Source: Campylobacterales bacterium (GTDB lineage Bacteria > Campylobacterota > Campylobacteria > Campylobacterales > QNZT01). Taken from it: a stretch of 8,509 nt of DNA. A program made the translations under genes and the position numbers. Under the pieces are notes generated by a model. That model did not search any database, had not been told where the DNA came from, and saw only the letters and a list, made by a program, of their open reading frames with translations. Positions 6,349-8,509 of the stretch are shown here, piece after piece; position 1 is the first letter of the stretch; every line of letters begins with the position of its first letter. The stretch is from the NCBI GenBank assembly GCA_027056215.1, contig JALULO010000187.1, positions 1 through 8,509 on the forward strand. Direction: 5' to 3'.

Positions 6349-7650
6349 TTACCGGCGATTCATATCTTGCAAAGAGGAAAGCTGACGAATAATCTTTGCT
6401 GTTTCACTATCGATAAGTTCCAAAGAAGTACGCAGTTTAGAGCTATACTCTTCATCAAAACTATCCAGATGCTTGTTAAATGCATATCCTATTTTAGACG
6501 TTTCACTCTTCATAATCTCAATATTTTGCAACACTGCTCCATAAAGTTCTTTGACATTATCTGCATTTATGTTCTCAAGTGCATAACTTAGTTTTTCAAT
6601 ATTTTTACCAAGATACTTACTTGTTGTTGTTAAGTTATCTTCTTTCAATGCTAACTCTTGATTTACCAAACGCAACAGTTTATGACTGCTTTCCAAACTC
6701 TCAACAACATCATCCATCTTTAGTCTGATGTGCTCATACGAATCAAAAAGTTGTTCACTTATTTGCATGCTTTTTTCACTCAATTTGGCGATATGATCAA
6801 AATGCTCTGAAGATTTTTGAAAGGCATTCTGTTCATGATGGATGATACTATCAAAGAGATGGAGTCTTTGTTCAAGGCTTTGTTGAATACTATCCAAAAA
6901 CTCATTTGAAGATATTTTAGAAAAGAGTTCATTTAAATTGTCAAAGTTTTTCATACTCTGTGTAAAATGTACCTGCTCTATCTCCTCTTTCGTCCAGAAA
7001 AAATGTCTTGTATTTTCACGAATAGATCGTACGCTTTTTTCAAACTCACTCATACCTTTTTTCTCAAAAAATATCCACCATATTGAAAGGAAAATACCAT
7101 AAATAGAAACATAAAAAGCCGTACCCACACCACCAAGAAGCAGTGATATCTCACGCTCAAGCTCAGAAGAATTTTGAGAAGAGAAGTCAGGCATTGTCAA
7201 TGCGATAGAGATAAAAGTTCCAAGTATTCCCAAAGTTGGAAAGATACTTGCTGCTACGGAAGCAAAATTATCATTGCGTAAAGCATCAGAAAAATTTTTG
7301 ATAAATGCATCAAAAGGTGCATTTGCTTTATGAGCACCTCCTATAGCAAGAAGATTTTTATCGATATACTTTTCCAAAGATGTGCCAAGTATCTTTTGAC
7401 GTTTTTTAAATTTACACGCTGCGTAGTATGCATTGTGCTTAATAAAAAAGAGATAAATGATAAAGATAATCCCTATCATGATAACACTATGCAGTTGGAC
7501 TTTAAAAGATATATAGTTTAAAAATCCCGCAACGACACCCAAAAAGAGCAATAAAGGAAGCCAAAAAAGAGCTAAGATTCTAAAAAAACAACCACCCTCT
7601 TTATGATTCTCCAAATGAAAATCTACTAAAGTATTTTTATCTTCTATCAT
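6349..7650 (-). CDS. MotA/TolQ/ExbB-family channel protein with long cytoplasmic tail (ZorA-like)
   Basis: A 433-residue inner-membrane protein with four predicted helices: about 23-47, 52-71, 132-154 and 171-196. The last two form the conserved MotA/TolQ/ExbB core, with FPTLGILGTFISIAL (137-151) and GGVGTAFYVSIYGIFLS (173-189). Thr145 and Thr177 are candidates for the polar residues lining the ion path. Residues 200-433 form a long, helical, charged tail without Cys, much longer than in TolQ/ExbB and reminiscent of the ZorA intracellular tail. The ATG at 7648-7650 has AGGAGT 4 bases upstream. With the next gene it makes a channel/plug pair expected to form a proton- or sodium-driven rotary complex. 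Its output is unknown. It is not TolQ or ExbB: no TolR/ExbD, TolA, TolB or TonB gene is adjacent. Confidence 0.87.
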   Translation of the reverse strand: MIEDKNTLVDFHLENHKEGGCFFRILALFWLPLLLFLGVVAGFLNYISFKVQLHSVIMIGIIFIIYLFFIKHNAYYAACKFKKRQKILGTSLEKYIDKNLLAIGGAHKANAPFDAFIKNFSDALRNDNFASVAASIFPTLGILGTFISIALTMPDFSSQNSSELEREISLLLGGVGTAFYVSIYGIFLSIWWIFFEKKGMSEFEKSVRSIRENTRHFFWTKEEIEQVHFTQSMKNFDNLNELFSKISSNEFLDSIQQSLEQRLHLFDSIIHHEQNAFQKSSEHFDHIAKLSEKSMQISEQLFDSYEHIRLKMDDVVESLESSHKLLRLVNQELALKEDNLTTTSKYLGKNIEKLSYALENINADNVKELYGAVLQNIEIMKSETSKIGYAFNKHLDSFDEEYSSKLRTSLELIDSETAKIIRQLSSLQDMNRR

Positions 7651-7652
7651 AT

Positions 7653-7696
7653 ATACTCCTAAATAGCGGATTATACCATCTTAGATTTAGGAGTAT
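7653..7696. promoter_or_regulatory. Perfect 12-bp inverted repeat around the stator-operon promoter and ribosome-binding site
   Basis: Plus-strand arms ATACTCCTAAAT (7653-7664) and ATTTAGGAGTAT (7685-7696) match perfectly, with a 20-base centre and 32 bp from centre to centre, about three helical turns. On the minus strand the downstream arm contains the AGGAGT ribosome-binding site of the channel gene. The centre contains an extended -10, which favours a two-half-site operator over an RNA hairpin if that promoter is used. Transcripts reading in from upstream would form a stem hiding the ribosome-binding site. Confidence 0.65.
7670..7678 (-). promoter_or_regulatory. Extended -10 promoter of the stator-like operon
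   Basis: TGGTATAAT on the minus strand (7678-7670), a perfect TGn extended -10, inside the loop of the inverted repeat. No good -35 lies at 17 bp, which extended -10 promoters can tolerate. Transcription would start near 7663, leaving a leader of about 13 bases. Confidence 0.6.
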
Positions 7697-7710
7697 CTTG
7701 TTAAAAAAAA

Positions 7711-7875
7711 TTATTTTTGCTTATAGTATGTACATGGCTTTGCGCTATTTTTAAGTACTTCCATAGAAGGAATGGCTTTAGATTTAAAACCAAAGGCTTT
7801 ACATCCATGAGGTTGATTTTTATCCCAGGTAACATAATAATAAGCACATCGTTTACAGTTTATCTTTTGCATCAT
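7711..7875 (-). CDS. Small four-cysteine protein, possible metal-binding fold
   Basis: A 54-residue protein from the ATG at 7873-7875 (or the next codon, also ATG). It has CKRC near the N-terminus, then YYYVTWD, PHGCKAFGFKSK and KPCTYY near the C-terminus. The CxxC, single Cys and final Cys make four, suggesting a zinc or other metal site. It is cytoplasmic, with no signal or membrane segment. I have seen similar short proteins labelled as uncharacterised or, doubtfully, as uracil-DNA glycosylase, but it is far too small for that enzyme and I assign no function. The frame extends to a GTG at 7914, but that codon touches a TATAAT box that is probably the promoter, so the shorter start is preferred. 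A run of eight U follows the stop codon without a clear stem before it. Confidence 0.72.
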   Translation of the reverse strand: MMQKINCKRCAYYYVTWDKNQPHGCKAFGFKSKAIPSMEVLKNSAKPCTYYKQK

Positions 7876-7905
7876 CTCATCTTTGTTTAGTTTTGATAAG
7901 ACAGA

Positions 7906-7911
7906 ATTATA
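7906..7911 (-). promoter_or_regulatory. -10 box of the four-cysteine protein gene
   Basis: Perfect TATAAT on the minus strand (7911-7906). A start near 7899 would place the ATG at 7875 about 24 bases downstream. No convincing -35 is seen. It is back to back with the plus-strand -10 at 7933-7938, 21 bases away. Confidence 0.5.
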
Positions 7912-7932
7912 CACTATTTTTACCTAACAGGG

Positions 7933-7938
7933 TATAAT
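7933..7938 (+). promoter_or_regulatory. -10 box of the ribbon-helix-helix gene
   Basis: Perfect TATAAT on the plus strand, predicted start near 7945, followed by AAGG at 7956-7959 and the ATG at 7967. No convincing -35 is seen. The region lies between two divergent small genes and could be shared by a regulator. Confidence 0.5.
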
Positions 7939-7966
7939 CACACAAATATATAAATAAGGCACATCC

Positions 7967-8185
7967 ATGCATGAACAATTACACTTTTCACTACATCCTT
8001 CTACAGTTGAAGAATTAAAACTTTTTTCCCAACTTTTGAAAAAAGAGTACGACACAATCCTTAATGAAGCACTACAGCAATACTTTGATAATGCTCGCAA
8101 AAGAATGTTAGAAAAAAATTTTGAAGATGAAAACATGGAAACAAATCTAGATTTCGATGAGTTTTGGGATGGCGTTGAGATTTAG
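7967..8185 (+). CDS. Ribbon-helix-helix-like small protein (antitoxin/CopG-like), no toxin partner
   Basis: A 72-residue protein. QLHFSL (4-9) could be the DNA-contacting strand, followed by helices about 12-26 (STVEELKLFSQLLKK) and 29-44 (DTILNEALQQYFDNAR), the pattern of MetJ/Arc/CopG ribbon-helix-helix proteins. The C-terminal 25 residues are acidic and end in FDEFWDGVEI, like the toxin-binding tails of many antitoxins. AAGG lies 7 bases before the ATG. The next gene downstream is on the opposite strand, and no toxin-like frame follows, so this is either an orphan antitoxin-like repressor or a stand-alone regulator. The strand is poor in the Arg/Lys side chains that often contact DNA, so DNA binding is uncertain. 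A natural candidate operator is the divergent promoter region just upstream. Confidence 0.68.
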   Translation: MHEQLHFSLHPSTVEELKLFSQLLKKEYDTILNEALQQYFDNARKRMLEKNFEDENMETNLDFDEFWDGVEI

Positions 8186-8198
8186 CGTACATCTACAA

Positions 8199-8218
8199 GA
8201 GCAGCTTTTATACTGCTC
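8199..8218. repeat. Short inverted repeat between convergent genes
   Basis: GAGCAG (8199-8204), an 8-base loop, CTGCTC (8213-8218), in the 41-base gap between two convergent stop codons. It may end transcription in both directions, but no T-run follows on either strand. Confidence 0.35.
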
Positions 8219-8226
8219 CAAAAACT

Positions 8227-8509
8227 TTATCGTCTACTTAAATATAAGCCTACTGCTTGTAACTGTTTACCGTTTAGACCTTTACAAAGTTCATTTTTTA
8301 CAACAAATGCTTTTGCCTGAGCTGGTGTGCTAAAATGCTCAGTAGTTTGTTTGCACATTTTTGTATAAATCATCTCACCTTTTTTTGCCATCATCGCCTG
8401 TTTTTTGGAAATCATCGCACTGTCTTTTGAAAAATCTTTTTTTGCTTCCGCATAAGCGGCTTTAAAATCCATCACTTTTCCACCGTGTTTTTTAGCAAAT
8501 GCTTCAGCA
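8227..8509 (-). CDS. Unrecognised protein, C-terminal 93 residues (5' end outside window)
   Basis: The frame ends with a stop at 8227-8229 and stays open through the right edge; GTG/ATG codons at 8470-8475 are probably internal, because coding upstream (AEAFAKKHGGKV) continues in the same style and no ribosome-binding site precedes them. The visible part is Lys/Ala/Met-rich and helical, with MIYTKMCKQTTEHF and NELCKGLNGKQLQAVGLYLSRR. Two Cys are present but no CxxCH heme site. The closing segment recalls the C-terminal helix of small cytochrome c-like periplasmic proteins, where a short helix ends in LYL. That is a weak inference. The N-terminus, including any signal peptide or heme motif, cannot be seen. 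Confidence 0.7.
   Translation of the reverse strand, partial: AEAFAKKHGGKVMDFKAAYAEAKKDFSKDSAMISKKQAMMAKKGEMIYTKMCKQTTEHFSTPAQAKAFVVKNELCKGLNGKQLQAVGLYLSRR

Noticed and set aside
6310..6591. 93-residue plus-strand frame
   Set aside because: It lies antisense across the junction of the two stator genes, has no ribosome-binding site, and has the composition of a shadow frame.
5144..7650. Complete Zorya anti-phage system
   Set aside because: Only the ZorA/ZorB-like pair is present; flanking genes are a 46-residue peptide, a YehS-like protein and a four-cysteine mini-protein, with no helicase, nuclease or ZorC-like frame.
5293..7650. Flagellar stator motAB, or tolQR/exbBD
   Set aside because: The channel protein has a 230-residue C-terminal tail, the partner has a very long coiled coil, and no flagellar, tol or ton genes are adjacent.
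7697..7713. Intrinsic terminator after the four-cysteine gene
   Set aside because: A run of eight U follows the stop codon, but there is no GC-containing stem before it; the inverted repeat lies after, not before, the run.
7924..8136. 70-residue minus-strand frame opposite the ribbon-helix-helix gene
   Set aside because: It covers the promoter region and the opposite strand of a better-supported gene; its Cys/Ser-rich composition is typical of an antisense shadow.
8186..8226. Toxin gene downstream of the antitoxin-like gene
   Set aside because: Only 41 bases separate it from the next, opposite-strand gene, leaving no room for a toxin.

Overview
The window is AT-rich, gene-dense bacterial DNA, most likely from a Campylobacterota (epsilonproteobacterial) chromosome of the Sulfurimonas/Sulfurovum kind. 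This is a judgement from protein style, not a database result. The main pointers are an MqnP-type prenyltransferase (futalosine menaquinone pathway), a small diheme c-type lipoprotein, a NosA/OprC-type copper receptor and the low-GC codon use. I see no insertion sequence, integrase, tRNA, rRNA or CRISPR array.

Layout. (1) 1-1131, minus strand: mqnP, then an unrecognised gene that runs off the left edge, 8 bases apart and probably one operon. (2) 1132-1242: divergent promoter region with a 7-4-7 direct repeat just upstream of a -10 box. (3) 1243-3282, plus strand: TonB-dependent outer-membrane receptor carrying the CxxxM and HxM signature of copper receptors. (4) 3287-3324: hairpin between convergent genes. 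(5) 3333-4519, minus strand: diheme cytochrome c lipoprotein (GTG start) and trmO, joined by an ATGA overlap behind a good sigma70-type promoter. (6) 4689-5147, plus strand: DUF1456/YehS-like protein, with a palindrome touching its start codon and a terminator after it. (7) 5144-7650, minus strand: a three-gene operon of a MotA/TolQ/ExbB-like channel protein with a long tail, a MotB/OmpA-like partner, and a 46-residue basic protein. (8) 7653-7696: perfect 12-bp inverted repeat enclosing an extended -10 and ending on the ribosome-binding site of that operon. (9) 7711-7938: small four-cysteine protein and, divergent from it, (10) 7967-8185: a ribbon-helix-helix-like protein with no toxin partner. 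(11) 8227-8509, minus strand: 3' part of an unrecognised gene cut by the right edge.

How the genes may work together. MqnP supplies quinone for respiration, the c-type lipoprotein is probably a periplasmic electron carrier, and the copper receptor could supply copper to copper-dependent respiratory enzymes. The most unusual unit is the stator-like operon at 5144-7650. Its two large proteins have the architecture of ZorA/ZorB (proton-driven channel plus peptidoglycan-anchored plug), but none of the usual Zorya effector genes is present. It looks like a stand-alone envelope motor of unknown output with its own regulated promoter.
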